Shown: positions 53,665 through 62,952, counted from the first letter of the stretch. The stretch: 64,000 bases of DNA from Scalindua_A sp046757465 (GCA_046757465.1 JBHHYH010000004.1:16026-80025); one strand, 5' to 3'. Made by a program: numbers and translations. Notes: generated from the sequence alone by a model not told the origin.

Positions 53665-53678
53665 AAAAAGGTGTTTTT

Positions 53679-54557
53679 ATGTCTATAAAGCAATTCGCTT
53701 GTTTAAAGTTGGTCCTTTTGTTTTTAATGATTTTTTTAGCCGTTGGTTGTTTATTTAATAAAACCTATAGAAAAAGCAATATAGTAGGAGCCGTAATTAA
53801 TGACCATGAGACATCTGTTGAAATACGGGAAGAACTTGATGAAAATGGACAGGCAATAAAAAAAGATTTTAATCATCCATATTATTTTACTCAAACAGGA
53901 TTAACTGATATACTTTCTTCTATTTATTATAAGGAAAGGGGATTGTTAAAGGGTAAGGGTAGAAGAAAGCTATTTAGGCAGGGAGAATTACAGAAGATTG
54001 TGCCTCCAATAATTAATGCATTTTCAATGGCTACCGATTCTCAAGATATTTTAGTTTTTTCTACTTCTCATAAGGTTCTTTTGTCAGATAGAGAAAGTTA
54101 TTTTAGCATGTTTGTATTAAATAACGAACTGAACATTGTTTTTAGCACAATTAAAAGTAAAAAGAGCTATACTGATGATAGAGCAGCATATTTACGAGGA
54201 AATATGAATAAATTAAAAGATCCGTTAGATGTGAAGAAAAGCTCCTTTTGGAGACTCATTCCTGAGGGGGGGCAAAGACTTGCGAAGGGACGTCTAAACT
54301 GGCTTATTATTGACTTAAGTAGTGACTTATTTGGTGTTGCTGGTAGTACCGACTTTAGCACTGATTCAATTAGTGTAGATAGTGGTACAAAAAACATCAA
54401 AAAGCGAGTGGTTACTGATAGAAGTTTTGTTGAAGAAAAGAATAAATATCAAAACGTTCGTGGAAAGCTAAGGGAATTGAAGGAGTTGAGAGACGAGGGT
54501 CTAATTTCAGAAGAAGATTATGAAGAGAAAAAAAAGAAATTATTGAATGAATTTTAA
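53679..54557 (+). CDS. Lipoprotein with one SHOCT-like C-terminal motif
   Basis: 292 residues. The lipobox AVGC places the lipidated Cys at position 24. A globular domain (about 60-215) contains FWRLIPEGGQRLAKGRLNW, shared with the next gene. The last 30 residues (LKELRDEGLISEEDYEEKKK) are a SHOCT-type short helix-turn-helix found at the ends of membrane-linked or oligomerising proteins. It is 14 bp after radA. Function unknown. Confidence 0.75.
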   Translation: MSIKQFACLKLVLLFLMIFLAVGCLFNKTYRKSNIVGAVINDHETSVEIREELDENGQAIKKDFNHPYYFTQTGLTDILSSIYYKERGLLKGKGRRKLFRQGELQKIVPPIINAFSMATDSQDILVFSTSHKVLLSDRESYFSMFVLNNELNIVFSTIKSKKSYTDDRAAYLRGNMNKLKDPLDVKKSSFWRLIPEGGQRLAKGRLNWLIIDLSSDLFGVAGSTDFSTDSISVDSGTKNIKKRVVTDRSFVEEKNKYQNVRGKLRELKELRDEGLISEEDYEEKKKKLLNEF

Positions 54558-54589
54558 ATTTTTAGGTTAACTTATTGTGATTATAAAAG

Positions 54590-55732
54590 ATGTGGTATAT
54601 GAAAGTAAAACTTGTTTTGTCGTTTCTTGTTTTGTTTGGAACAATCGGATGTTTAAATTTTAACTATTTTACCGGAGGAGGCTCAACTCAAAGTCAGGAT
54701 ACTACTACTATATTTAGTAAGGGGAAGACTTATGTTAAACTTGAGGAGATGAGAAGTACAAAAGGAACATCAGGAATATCTCTAGATCATCCGAAATATC
54801 TGAGAAGTGAGATATTATCGAGTGTGCTTGCTTCCATTTATTTTAAGGAAAAAGGCATAAGGGGATGGGGAAAAGAGCAGAATGTTTTTCAAGAAAGTGA
54901 ATTATTCAATATAGTACCACATATAACAGATGCATTTTCAAGAGCAGCTCCATCACAATATGTTTTGGTAAGTTCTAATTATACAAAAGGAAAAAGGTTT
55001 TTTAAGTCAGAATTATATACGATATTTGGTTTGTTCGTCTCAAATGACAAATTGAATGTTATGTTTTCAAGGATCCAATACGAGCCTATTATAGAAAGAG
55101 GTGAAAGTGCGATTTTTACAAATTCAGAAGCAGTATATACAGATCCATTCAGTATAAAGAAAAATCCTTTTTGGAAATTAATCCCCCACCCGGGTCAACG
55201 GCTTAAGGAAGGAAATAGTAATTGGTTAATAATAGATCTGGAGGAAGGCTCGTTTGTAAAAAAAGAAGAATATGGAAAAGAAGTAGCATTAAGCGGTCAA
55301 TTAGAGGTTTCCAATGCCCGGGGAGAGCAGGAAGGATCCATAGTTTCTGATACCAAAGAAATAGTTTCAGGTTCTCCTAAAAGGGTAGAAGCAAAAGTAA
55401 GTATCAAAGACCAACTTCTGGAGCTGAAGGAATTAGAAACTTCCGGGCTTATTACCAGGGAAGATTACGAACGAAGAAAAGCAGAGATATTGGTCGGCAA
55501 ACCGGAAAAGAGTATAAAGAAAAAGTTCATTGAACTTCGCAAACTAAAAGAGGGAGGATTTATTGGCGATATAGATTACGAGCATAAAAAGAGAGACCTC
55601 TTGGATGAAGATGATGAAAGTGAAAGAAATATTAAGGAGATCCTGGCAGAGTATCTGGAACTGAGAGATGAGGGCTTTATAACGGACAAGGATTATGATT
55701 ACAAAAAGAAGAAATTATTAAGAGAATTTTAA
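54590..55732 (+). CDS. Paralogous lipoprotein with three SHOCT-like motifs
   Basis: 380 residues (or 377 from the ATG at 54599, which has the more typical signal start MKVK). Lipobox GTIGC has Cys21. The body resembles the preceding gene, including FWKLIPHPGQRL and NWLIIDL. Three tandem SHOCT-like motifs lie at about 274-302, 310-339 and 348-380, compared with one in the neighbour. The pair clearly arose by duplication. Function unknown. Confidence 0.75.
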   Translation: MWYMKVKLVLSFLVLFGTIGCLNFNYFTGGGSTQSQDTTTIFSKGKTYVKLEEMRSTKGTSGISLDHPKYLRSEILSSVLASIYFKEKGIRGWGKEQNVFQESELFNIVPHITDAFSRAAPSQYVLVSSNYTKGKRFFKSELYTIFGLFVSNDKLNVMFSRIQYEPIIERGESAIFTNSEAVYTDPFSIKKNPFWKLIPHPGQRLKEGNSNWLIIDLEEGSFVKKEEYGKEVALSGQLEVSNARGEQEGSIVSDTKEIVSGSPKRVEAKVSIKDQLLELKELETSGLITREDYERRKAEILVGKPEKSIKKKFIELRKLKEGGFIGDIDYEHKKRDLLDEDDESERNIKEILAEYLELRDEGFITDKDYDYKKKKLLREF

Positions 55733-55749
55733 ACTTCGTACGTTTTTCC

Positions 55750-56442
55750 TTAATGCTCCAATAATAGTGATTCTGCCAGTTTTAAATCTTCACGTGTTGT
55801 AATCTTAATATTATCATCGCTTCCCGAAACTATCTCCACTTTAAATCCACATTTCTCTACTACCTCAGCATCATCTGTAAATTCCGTTTTTGTATTCTTA
55901 ATCTTATCATAAGCCCCCATTATTATGTCCCTTTTAAAGCCTTGCGGTGTTTGTGCCGTCCAGAGGTCATGTCTGGGAACTGTTCCGATTATGCCGAGAT
56001 TCGAGTTGACTTTCTTTACTGTTGATTTCATCGGGGTTGCTACAATGGCTGCTCCCCTTTCTTCTGCTTTTTCAATGACTGCCTTTATTATTTTATTATT
56101 TACTAAAGGCCTCACGGCATCATGTATCAGGATTATTTTAGTGTCAGGATCCAACTGAGAAAGGCCATTACAGACACTATCTTGCCTTTTTTCACCTCCG
56201 GAGATTATGTTAGTTACTTTGTAATTTTTAAGCTTATCTGCCCACTTTTCGATAACAGTAGATAAATCTTCCTTATTTACTACAAAAATAATCTCTTTTA
56301 TTCGTTTTAGCTTATAAAATTTTTCCAGTGTATAAAAAAAAACAGGTTTTTCACCTATCATTATAAATGGCTTTCTTACATTGGCCCCCATACGGAGACT
56401 AAGGCCGGCAGCGGGAATAATTACAGAGACGTCTGCCTTCAT
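55750..56442 (-). CDS. ispD: 2-C-methyl-D-erythritol 4-phosphate cytidylyltransferase
   Basis: 230 residues. The CTP-binding start PAAGLSLRMG, the motif HDAVRPLV and the TPQGF region are the hallmarks of IspD, third enzyme of the non-mevalonate isoprenoid pathway. The catalytic Arg in LRMG and the Lys in KPF are present. Its ATG shares one base with the stop of the upstream dgt gene (TAATG), so translation is coupled. Confidence 0.93.
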   Translation of the reverse strand: MKADVSVIIPAAGLSLRMGANVRKPFIMIGEKPVFFYTLEKFYKLKRIKEIIFVVNKEDLSTVIEKWADKLKNYKVTNIISGGEKRQDSVCNGLSQLDPDTKIILIHDAVRPLVNNKIIKAVIEKAEERGAAIVATPMKSTVKKVNSNLGIIGTVPRHDLWTAQTPQGFKRDIIMGAYDKIKNTKTEFTDDAEVVEKCGFKVEIVSGSDDNIKITTREDLKLAESLLLEH

Positions 56443-57593
56443 TACACCCTTTCATACGGATAAAAAAGCTTTAAATACTCGTCTTGAGCAAATCTATCGG
56501 TCATTCCTGCTATATAATCACAAACACCCTGATAAGGCCCTTCTTTTTCTATCAATTTTTGATATTCGGGTGGAAGTTGCATAGGATTTTCAATAAATGC
56601 TTTAAACAATTCTTCAACAAACCGTCTTGCCTTGGCAGCCATCCGTGCAACCCTATAATGGTTATACACATTGTTTTGTAAGAATTCTTGCAACTCTTGT
56701 TTCTTTTTATCCAAACCTGGTGAAAAGGATACTAGCCTTTCTTTACATTGCTGTACGTCATTGGTTGTTTTTGTTTTCATCTTTTCAAGCATTGATTGTG
56801 TATGTTCAATTAGGTCTGTAACTTCAAGATTAATTAAATATTTTATAGCATGTGCCTTTTCCATATCTTTACTAAGATTGCCATATTGTTCCTTAACTTT
56901 TTCTCTTGCATTTCTCCATAGTTCAATTTCTTCTAAATCACTTTCCGTAATAATTCCAGCCTTTAGACTATCGTCTATGTCATGATTATCATATGCTATA
57001 GAATCAGCAAGATCTACTATTTGTGCTTCTAGAAGCGGTTGTTTGTTCGTTTGAAATTGAGAGGTGTTCGGGTTGTCATAAAGTGTTTTGTGTTTTGCTA
57101 TAGATTCTCTAACTTCCCATGAAAGGTTCAGACCAGAAAACTTTGAATACCGTTTTTCTAAAATATCTACTACACGTAAACCTTGAATGTTGTGTTCAAA
57201 ACCTCCATGGTTCTTCATCAAAATTCTAAGGGCATCTTCTCCTGAATGGCCAAAAGGCGTATGGCCAAGGTCATGTGCCACAGCAATTGTTTCTGCAAGA
57301 TCTTCATTTAAATTTAAAGCCCTTGATATGCACCTGGAAATCTGAGCAACCTCTATAGTATGGGTGAGACGTGTGCGATAGTAATCTCCCTCATGATTTA
57401 CAAAGACCTGTGTTTTATATTCCAATCGCCTGAAGGCCGTTGAATGGATAATCCTGTCCTTGTCCCTCTGATAAACGCTTCGATATGGGTGTTCCTCCTC
57501 AGGATGTTCTCTTCCGCGAGTATGCATACTCTTCATGGCGTAAGGAGCTAGATATCTTTCTTCCCTTTCCTCTATGTCTTTTCTTGTTAGCAT
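56442..57593 (-). CDS. dgt: Deoxyguanosinetriphosphate triphosphohydrolase-like protein
   Basis: 383 residues of the HD-domain dNTPase family. The metal site comes from RLTHTIEVAQISR (His) and AHDLGHTPFGH (His-Asp), with a further Asp in LADSIAYDNHDIDD. The N-terminal DRIIHSTAFRRLEYKTQVF is characteristic of the Dgt group. It hydrolyses dNTPs to nucleosides and triphosphate. Upstream partner of ispD in a two-gene unit. Confidence 0.92.
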   Translation of the reverse strand: MLTRKDIEEREERYLAPYAMKSMHTRGREHPEEEHPYRSVYQRDKDRIIHSTAFRRLEYKTQVFVNHEGDYYRTRLTHTIEVAQISRCISRALNLNEDLAETIAVAHDLGHTPFGHSGEDALRILMKNHGGFEHNIQGLRVVDILEKRYSKFSGLNLSWEVRESIAKHKTLYDNPNTSQFQTNKQPLLEAQIVDLADSIAYDNHDIDDSLKAGIITESDLEEIELWRNAREKVKEQYGNLSKDMEKAHAIKYLINLEVTDLIEHTQSMLEKMKTKTTNDVQQCKERLVSFSPGLDKKKQELQEFLQNNVYNHYRVARMAAKARRFVEELFKAFIENPMQLPPEYQKLIEKEGPYQGVCDYIAGMTDRFAQDEYLKLFYPYERV

Positions 57594-57618
57594 TGTATAT
57601 AAACTTTAATTTAAAAGG

Positions 57619-58092
57619 CTAAAAATAATTTTTCAATTCAAGATATAAATCTTCCAGTGATTGAGGTATTACTTTTGTCTCGGCAATAACTGGCATAAAA
57701 TTTGTATCTCCTTTCCATCTTGGTACGAGATGTAAGTGTATGTGATCCTCAACCCCTGCTCCGGCAACCTTTCCAAAGTTAATTCCTAAATTGAAACCCT
57801 CAGGTTTCAATTTTTTAGTCAGGATATCTTTTACGTCTCTTGTTAATGTTAAGAGTTCCAGCATCTCTGAATCACTTAACTTTGACAAATCATCTTTATG
57901 CATTTTTGGAGCTACCATTAAGTGTCCACTATTATATGGATATTTGTTTAGAATGCAAAAACACTCCTTACCCCTATACAAAACCAAATTCTTGCGGTCT
58001 TGATTGTCTTTTATCGCCGTGCAAAAAAAACAATTTTCTTCTTTTTTACTCAAGATAAATTCCTTGCGCCAGGGGGCCCATATATTTTCCAT
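57619..58092 (-). CDS. HIT family protein (Ap4A hydrolase/phosphorylase-like)
   Basis: 157 residues. The histidine triad is HIHLHLVPRW, preceded by GKVAGAGVEDHI, the type found in Ap4A phosphorylases and GalT-related HIT enzymes. CFFC near residue 20 suggests a zinc site. It probably cleaves dinucleoside polyphosphates or nucleotide-sugar-like substrates. 25 bp upstream of dgt on the same strand. Confidence 0.9.
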   Translation of the reverse strand: MENIWAPWRKEFILSKKEENCFFCTAIKDNQDRKNLVLYRGKECFCILNKYPYNSGHLMVAPKMHKDDLSKLSDSEMLELLTLTRDVKDILTKKLKPEGFNLGINFGKVAGAGVEDHIHLHLVPRWKGDTNFMPVIAETKVIPQSLEDLYLELKNYF

Positions 58093-58472
58093 AATTAAGT
58101 TTTTAGGTAAAAAAGTTTTTACTAACCTTTTTTAAAGATAAGGAATATCGTGTCTTTGTAAATCCTTAAGGTATTTTAGGTTGCATGTGAAGTAAAATCA
58201 AGTAATTTAAACAAACCTAAAACCATCATGGTGTAGTTTTACCTATTTAACGGGATAGGCCTGGAACGAGGTTACTCTTGAATGGCATATTAGAGATACG
58301 AGTGTTTTGTCTACGGCAGGAAGTCATCTCCGAGGGTAATAAAAAGGTCAGTGATTTTTCTTCTTTTATGGATATGGAGTTCTGTCTATATAAACTGCCA
58401 ATTGGCTGAATTACAGGTAGGTATTCTAATCTGGCCACGAGCACTCAAAATTACAAAAGATTCCAATTTAAT
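58093..58472. other. Non-coding interval between FmdB and the HIT gene
   Basis: 380 bp. The middle part (about 58250-58350) is somewhat richer in G and C and lacks a convincing reading frame. I could not match it to a known RNA family. Confidence 0.4.
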
Positions 58473-58700
58473 TTATCTACAGTTGGAACAACTTGTAGCA
58501 ATGCATGAATCGCACCCGGAGCTTTGTGATGCAGATATATCATTGCCTCTTTCTACTGACATTCCAAATAGTGAGAATACCTTGTGAATCTCTTTACTAA
58601 GACACTCAGGGCATTTTAATTTCTTTTTTTCCGTGGTACTACGGAAAAATTCTTCAAACCTGTGGTCATATTTATTGCATTGGAATTCGTATATAGGCAT
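58473..58700 (-). CDS. FmdB/CxxC_CxxC zinc-ribbon protein
   Basis: 75 residues with the family start MPIYEFQC and a KCPEC pair in the middle. The first knuckle reads CNKYDHRFE, where CxxCGH is usual, so its second Cys is missing. The tail carries five extra cysteines (CDSCIATSCSNC), which may provide the missing ligand. It starts directly after the NlpD-like stop (no gap). Function unknown. Confidence 0.85.
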   Translation of the reverse strand: MPIYEFQCNKYDHRFEEFFRSTTEKKKLKCPECLSKEIHKVFSLFGMSVERGNDISASQSSGCDSCIATSCSNCR

Positions 58701-59441
58701 TTACCGTAAATGATATAATGGGTTTACCGGGATACCATGTAAAAATATTTTAAAGTGAAGTTTGTTTTGCTCTGCTTTGCCTGTACTACCGGCCCTTGCA
58801 ATTGTCTGCCCTTGGGTAACTCTGTCTCCCTTTTTAACGAATATCTTTGAATTATGAGCATACCACGTGTAAGAACCATCGTAATGTTGAAGTATGGCGA
58901 CTTTACCCCACCCATCTGGTGCGTCCGAGATCAACGCTACCACTCCACTTTTTGATGCCTTCACGGCCTGTCCGTAAGCGGCTTTTATGTCGATACCTGT
59001 ATTTTTGTTACCGTCTATCCGTTGTCCAAAATAGGTCAGTTTTTTGCCTCGCAAGGGCCATATAAATGATTCACGTGGTTTTCTCGTTGATGTAAGAGTT
59101 GCCTTCGAAGATGTTTTCCTCGTGCTTGTAAGGCCTACAGGTATAACTAGTTGTTGTCCAGGCTTTAAGTCCGTAGTATCTTTGATATGGTTGACTTTTA
59201 TTATTTTATCAGGAGAAACGCCATGATTGTAGGCTATTCGCCATATAGTATCGCCCTTTTTGATAGTATATCTTGTAGATTTTTGAGTAGTTCGGTCAGA
59301 CCTTAAGGAGTCTAATTCCTTTTTAAATCTTGGAGGTGGTTCTGTATTTGGTCGGTGATATGTAGCACACCCCGGAAAAACATATGCAGTTAAGAAAATA
59401 ATTATAATGCAAGCAACCTCTTTTATTGCAAGCAATTTCAT
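58701..59441 (-). CDS. NlpD-like lipoprotein, LysM plus degenerate M23 domain
   Basis: 246 residues. Lipobox FPGC has Cys25. LysM at about 56-102 (YTIKKGDTIWRIA ... LKPGQQLVIP) binds peptidoglycan. An M23/LytM domain (about 125-240) has Asp151 and His196 and His229, but the first metal His is Asn147 and the first His of the HxH pair is Lys227. Two ligands are therefore missing, as in NlpD and EnvC, which activate amidases rather than cutting themselves. That role in cell separation is inferred. Confidence 0.88.
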   Translation of the reverse strand: MKLLAIKEVACIIIIFLTAYVFPGCATYHRPNTEPPPRFKKELDSLRSDRTTQKSTRYTIKKGDTIWRIAYNHGVSPDKIIKVNHIKDTTDLKPGQQLVIPVGLTSTRKTSSKATLTSTRKPRESFIWPLRGKKLTYFGQRIDGNKNTGIDIKAAYGQAVKASKSGVVALISDAPDGWGKVAILQHYDGSYTWYAHNSKIFVKKGDRVTQGQTIARAGSTGKAEQNKLHFKIFLHGIPVNPLYHLR

Positions 59442-59476
59442 TGTTTTTTTCTTTTTAAATTGTTAACTTTGTATAG

Positions 59477-59548
59477 AGCGGGCGATGGGATTCGAACCCA
59501 CGACACCCAGCTTGGGAAGCTGGTATTCTACCACTGAATTACGCCCGC
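59477..59548 (-). tRNA. tRNA-Gly, anticodon CCC
   Basis: Read on the minus strand: acceptor GCGGGCG pairs with CGCCCGC, discriminator U73, D-arm with CAGTGGTAG, anticodon stem CCAGC/GCTGG with loop TTCCCAA, and T-arm with GTTCGAATC. 72 bases, no encoded CCA. It decodes GGG codons. Confidence 0.93.
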
Positions 59549-59729
59549 GATGTGGTATGTTCGTTAATAAAGGTAGTGGATTATATCTATCTAAGCTTTG
59601 GCATGTCAAGAATTATTGTGCATGTATAATAAACTCACACGTATCTCTGGCTTGCCTGTTTAAAACTACAGATTCTGATGAGGTGACAGATAGCTTAATT
59701 CTGGGGACTTATGGCATACCGCTTGAACC

Positions 59730-59966
59730 CTAATCCATATGATTAAGTGCTTCCTGAATTAGGGGTAGAAGAGATTCAATCTCTTTCTTGGTTATTCTTC
59801 CGAGCTTAGCAAACTTGAAATTCCCCTGACTATCTTTATTTTCTCTGGTGATTTGTAGCTTCTTTGGCCCTTTGTTGTATGAATAAATACTTACGGTTAA
59901 CCGTTCTAACTCGTTTTCCCAGGGCTTTGAAAACAAACATTCGTCCAAATTGCGATCATAAGGCAT
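59730..59966 (-). CDS. Conserved-looking small hypothetical protein
   Basis: 78 residues, soluble and charged, starting MPYDRNLDECLF. I do not recognise a family, but the ATG has a good GGAGGA ribosome binding site and codon use looks real. Two Trp/Tyr-rich strands and a C-terminal helix are likely. It stands alone, 181 bp upstream of the tRNA. Confidence 0.65.
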   Translation of the reverse strand: MPYDRNLDECLFSKPWENELERLTVSIYSYNKGPKKLQITRENKDSQGNFKFAKLGRITKKEIESLLPLIQEALNHMD

Positions 59967-60048
59967 AACTATCCTCCTTCTTTAAGGGATAATACTACTT
60001 TTAGAATAATAGGGGTAGTATACGTTATCTACCCGCCTACGCATAAAG

Positions 60049-60130
60049 CCATCCGTCCAAGGCGGATGGGTGAATGTAAGTTTACCCAAAAGGCATCCCC
60101 TCTCCCGGGAGAGGGTTAAGGAGAGGGGGT
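60049..60130. repeat. Two adjacent palindromes (CCATCCG type and CCCCTCTCCCGGGAG type)
   Basis: CCATCCG (60049-60055) pairs with CGGATGG (60063-60069). Further on, CCCCTCTCCCGGGAGAGGG is self-complementary and is followed by a repeat of its right arm (AGAGGGGG). Both resemble dispersed intergenic repeats. Confidence 0.75.
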
Positions 60131-60183
60131 GTTAGAAAGATTCATATTCTTCTTTAATATATTCCATTATTATGTTACTCAAA

Positions 60184-60903
60184 TCATAATTGTTGGGAAA
60201 CTTGTATAAATTTAAAAAAGTTTGCACAGAACCGTCTTGCTTGCGTCTTGTAACTTTTAGACTTTAGTTTTGTATCAGAAATCACCTGGTTAGGATTTAC
60301 TAAACCCTTTAAGGAGTCGATCTCATCTTTGTAAGAATCAAACCATTGTTGAATCATTTCCTCGGTGACTTCAACATGGAACTGGAGGCCATAAACATTT
60401 TCTCCAATTCTAAATGCCTGGTTTGGACAGATCTCTGATTTGGCCAGTTTATGTGCACCATCAGGTATCTCAAATGTATCGCCATGCCACTGGAATACGT
60501 CAATCTCTCTCGGAAAGCCCTGAAATAAGGGATCATTTAAACCGTCTCTGTTTAAAGATATTTTGAACCAACCTATTTCTTTTTCAGTGGCTTTTTTTAC
60601 TATTGTACCTTTTGCCTTGGCAATTAATTGAGCGCCAAGACAGAAGCCCAGTGTTGGTAAATCTTTTTCTATAGCCTCTTTCAAAAACTCATCTTCATCT
60701 TTAAGGAAGGGGTATTTGTCTTCTTCATATACGTTCATTGGTCCTCCGAGTATAATAATAGCGGAGGTTTTTGAAAGGGAATTTGGTAAAGGTTCTCCAT
60801 TGAAAATGTCAATTACTTCGTAAGGGATGTTCTTATCATCTAAGAAATCTGCGATTGTGCCTGGTCCCTCTATATCAATGTGTTTAATTATTATTACTTT
60901 CAT
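60184..60903 (-). CDS. Class I glutamine amidotransferase (GMP synthase-like)
   Basis: 239 residues. The triad is visible: Cys in GFCLGAQLIAKA, His and Glu in GLQFHVEVTEE. GGPMNVYEE is the oxyanion region. Stand-alone enzymes of this type are often annotated as GMP-synthase-like amidotransferases, with unknown acceptors. It overlaps thiC by 20 bp and lies downstream, so the two are translationally coupled; a link to thiamine synthesis is possible. Confidence 0.87.
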   Translation of the reverse strand: MKVIIIKHIDIEGPGTIADFLDDKNIPYEVIDIFNGEPLPNSLSKTSAIIILGGPMNVYEEDKYPFLKDEDEFLKEAIEKDLPTLGFCLGAQLIAKAKGTIVKKATEKEIGWFKISLNRDGLNDPLFQGFPREIDVFQWHGDTFEIPDGAHKLAKSEICPNQAFRIGENVYGLQFHVEVTEEMIQQWFDSYKDEIDSLKGLVNPNQVISDTKLKSKSYKTQARRFCANFFKFIQVSQQL

Positions 60904-62167
60904 CCGCTACCTTAAAGACACAGAATTCAGCGCACATTGAGCACACATCAGCATCCTGTGGAGTACCTTTTTCTCTAATCTTTTTAGCATGTGCTGGATC
61001 AATGCATGTAGAGAATTGTCCTTCCCAGTCACGCTTTCTTCTAAGTTGAGACATGGTCTTATCCCATTCCCAGGCTGATTTTATACCCTTGGCAATATCG
61101 GCGGCATGAGCTGCAATTCGTGCAGCCATAACACCATCGTGCACATCATCGGGGTTGGGCAGGCTCAGATGCTCTGTAGGTGTAACATAACACAGGAAAT
61201 CAGCACCTGCAGCAGCAGCGATAGCGCCTCCTATTGCCGACGTGATGTGGTCATATCCCGGGGCAATATCTGTTACGATAGGCCCGAGGACATAGAATGG
61301 TGCACCCTTGCAAAGTTCTTTTTGTAGTTGGATTTGTGCCTGGATCTGGTTCATGGGAACGTGCCCGGGGCCTTCTACTATTACCTGTACGTTTGCTTCC
61401 CATGCTCTCTGGGTGAGTTCAGCCAGGACATTTAATTCATAAATCTGTGCCCTGTCAAATGCGTCTGCCAGTGCTCCCGGCCGCAAGGCATCACCAAGGC
61501 TCAGTGTTACGTCAAATTCATATGCAATTGATAATATTTCGTCAAACTGTTCGTAAAGGGGGTTTTCCTTTTTGTGAAAAGACATCCAATCCACAAGGAA
61601 GGAACCTCCTCTGCTTACAACACCGCATACTCTTTTGTCATTTACTAAGTGTTTCAGAACTCCTCGTGTTGCGCCACAGTGAACCGTGATAAAATCTATT
61701 CCGTCTTCACAATGGCGTTTTACCACATCAATCATACTCTTCGCAGACATATCTCTAACGGAGTGCTTGTTTCTAACAGCATCAACTGCAGCCTCATAGA
61801 TTGGGACACTGCCAATAGAGATTGAACAGTTTTCCATTATCCTTTGTCTAATTATTCGAAGGTCTCCACCAGTACTCAAATCCATCACAGCATCTGCCTG
61901 TGCTTCTTCTACTGCACGAAGTTTTTTTAGCTCATCTTCCATGCTTTGATAGTCAATTGACGTACCAATGTTTGCGTTCACCTTGGTTCTAAGTCCACTG
62001 CCTATGCCACAAACTTTTTTTGCAAGACGTTTTCGATTGTGTGGAATCACTACCTTTCCGTCAGCGATGAGTGACCTTAAATTTTCAACATCGCAGTCCT
62101 CAAGTTGTGCAACCTGTTCCATTTCAGAGGTTATTTTATTTAATCTTGCTTGTTTTAGTTGCGTCAT
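60884..62167 (-). CDS. thiC: Phosphomethylpyrimidine synthase
   Basis: 427 residues, the short bacterial/archaeal form. It converts aminoimidazole ribotide into hydroxymethylpyrimidine phosphate by radical SAM chemistry. The C-terminal cluster motif is CSMCAEFC. SRGGS, EGPGHVPMNQI and GPIVTDIAPGYDH are the family blocks. No TPP riboswitch is seen in the short leader between rluB and thiC (47 bp). Confidence 0.96.
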   Translation of the reverse strand: MTQLKQARLNKITSEMEQVAQLEDCDVENLRSLIADGKVVIPHNRKRLAKKVCGIGSGLRTKVNANIGTSIDYQSMEDELKKLRAVEEAQADAVMDLSTGGDLRIIRQRIMENCSISIGSVPIYEAAVDAVRNKHSVRDMSAKSMIDVVKRHCEDGIDFITVHCGATRGVLKHLVNDKRVCGVVSRGGSFLVDWMSFHKKENPLYEQFDEILSIAYEFDVTLSLGDALRPGALADAFDRAQIYELNVLAELTQRAWEANVQVIVEGPGHVPMNQIQAQIQLQKELCKGAPFYVLGPIVTDIAPGYDHITSAIGGAIAAAAGADFLCYVTPTEHLSLPNPDDVHDGVMAARIAAHAADIAKGIKSAWEWDKTMSQLRRKRDWEGQFSTCIDPAHAKKIREKGTPQDADVCSMCAEFCVFKVADESNNN

Positions 62168-62214
62168 TTATTTTTTATCCCCTTCTTCGGTGGTAATATG
62201 TGTGTAAAAAGGAC

Positions 62215-62952
62215 TCAACAGGAAATAGTTAGTGAGCTTAGAAGCTCAATCTCTGTCTTGCGTAAATGCCTGTATCGACCGACCTTTAGAGTATGGTCGG
62301 TTTTTAGAGGTCCGATCTTGATTCTTTTAAGTGAGATTACTGGATGGCCAACTTTTGCGAGTATGCGCCTGATTTCTCTATTTTTGCCCTCTCTAAGTAT
62401 TATTTCTAATGTACTGGATATGTGTCTCCTGCGTATAACCTTAATACTGGTTGGTGAAGCCTTACCAGCAGAAATCCATATACCCCGCTTGAGTGACCGT
62501 ATTGCATCATTTGTTATTCTTCCTCTAACTTCTACTCTGTATGTCTTTTCAATCCCATACCTTGGATGAGAAAGTAGGTTTGCCAGTTCACCGTCATTGG
62601 TTAATATAATAAGTCCCTCGCTATCTTTATCCAGTCGGCCTACGGTGTATATTCTTTGCTCTATATGTTTCAACAGATCTATGGTTCTAAGTTGCTCGGA
62701 AGTTTTTGCATTTGTACATACATAGCCTTTGGGTTTGTTAAGGAGGTAGTATATCTTTTTCTGTCTTTTGAGAGGCGCTCCATCACACAAAATCTTGTTT
62801 TTAATTGGATCAACTAGCTGCCCCATCTTCGTAACACGCTTCCCATCCACTGATACACGTCCAGAGCTTATTAAGGTTTCACATTTACGTCTGGAGCCCA
62901 GTCCAGCCTGTGCAAGAATTTTATGTAGCCTTTCCATTTGTTTCACTGTCAT
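62215..62952 (-). CDS. rluB: 23S rRNA pseudouridine synthase, RsuA/RluB family
   Basis: 245 residues from the ATG at 62952, chosen for the GGGGGGG just upstream; the longer frame adds residues not found in the family. An S4 domain (1-60, RLHKILAQAGLGSRR) is followed by the catalytic domain with Asp in GRLDKDSEGL. KTYRVEVRG and EGKNREIRR are typical. It lies 47 bp upstream of thiC. Its leader can fold so as to cover the ribosome binding site. Confidence 0.9.
   Translation of the reverse strand: MTVKQMERLHKILAQAGLGSRRKCETLISSGRVSVDGKRVTKMGQLVDPIKNKILCDGAPLKRQKKIYYLLNKPKGYVCTNAKTSEQLRTIDLLKHIEQRIYTVGRLDKDSEGLIILTNDGELANLLSHPRYGIEKTYRVEVRGRITNDAIRSLKRGIWISAGKASPTSIKVIRRRHISSTLEIILREGKNREIRRILAKVGHPVISLKRIKIGPLKTDHTLKVGRYRHLRKTEIELLSSLTISC

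Noticed and set aside
62168..62214. Possible TPP riboswitch ahead of thiC
   Set aside because: Only 47 bp separate rluB from thiC, too short for the TPP fold, and the conserved sequences are absent.
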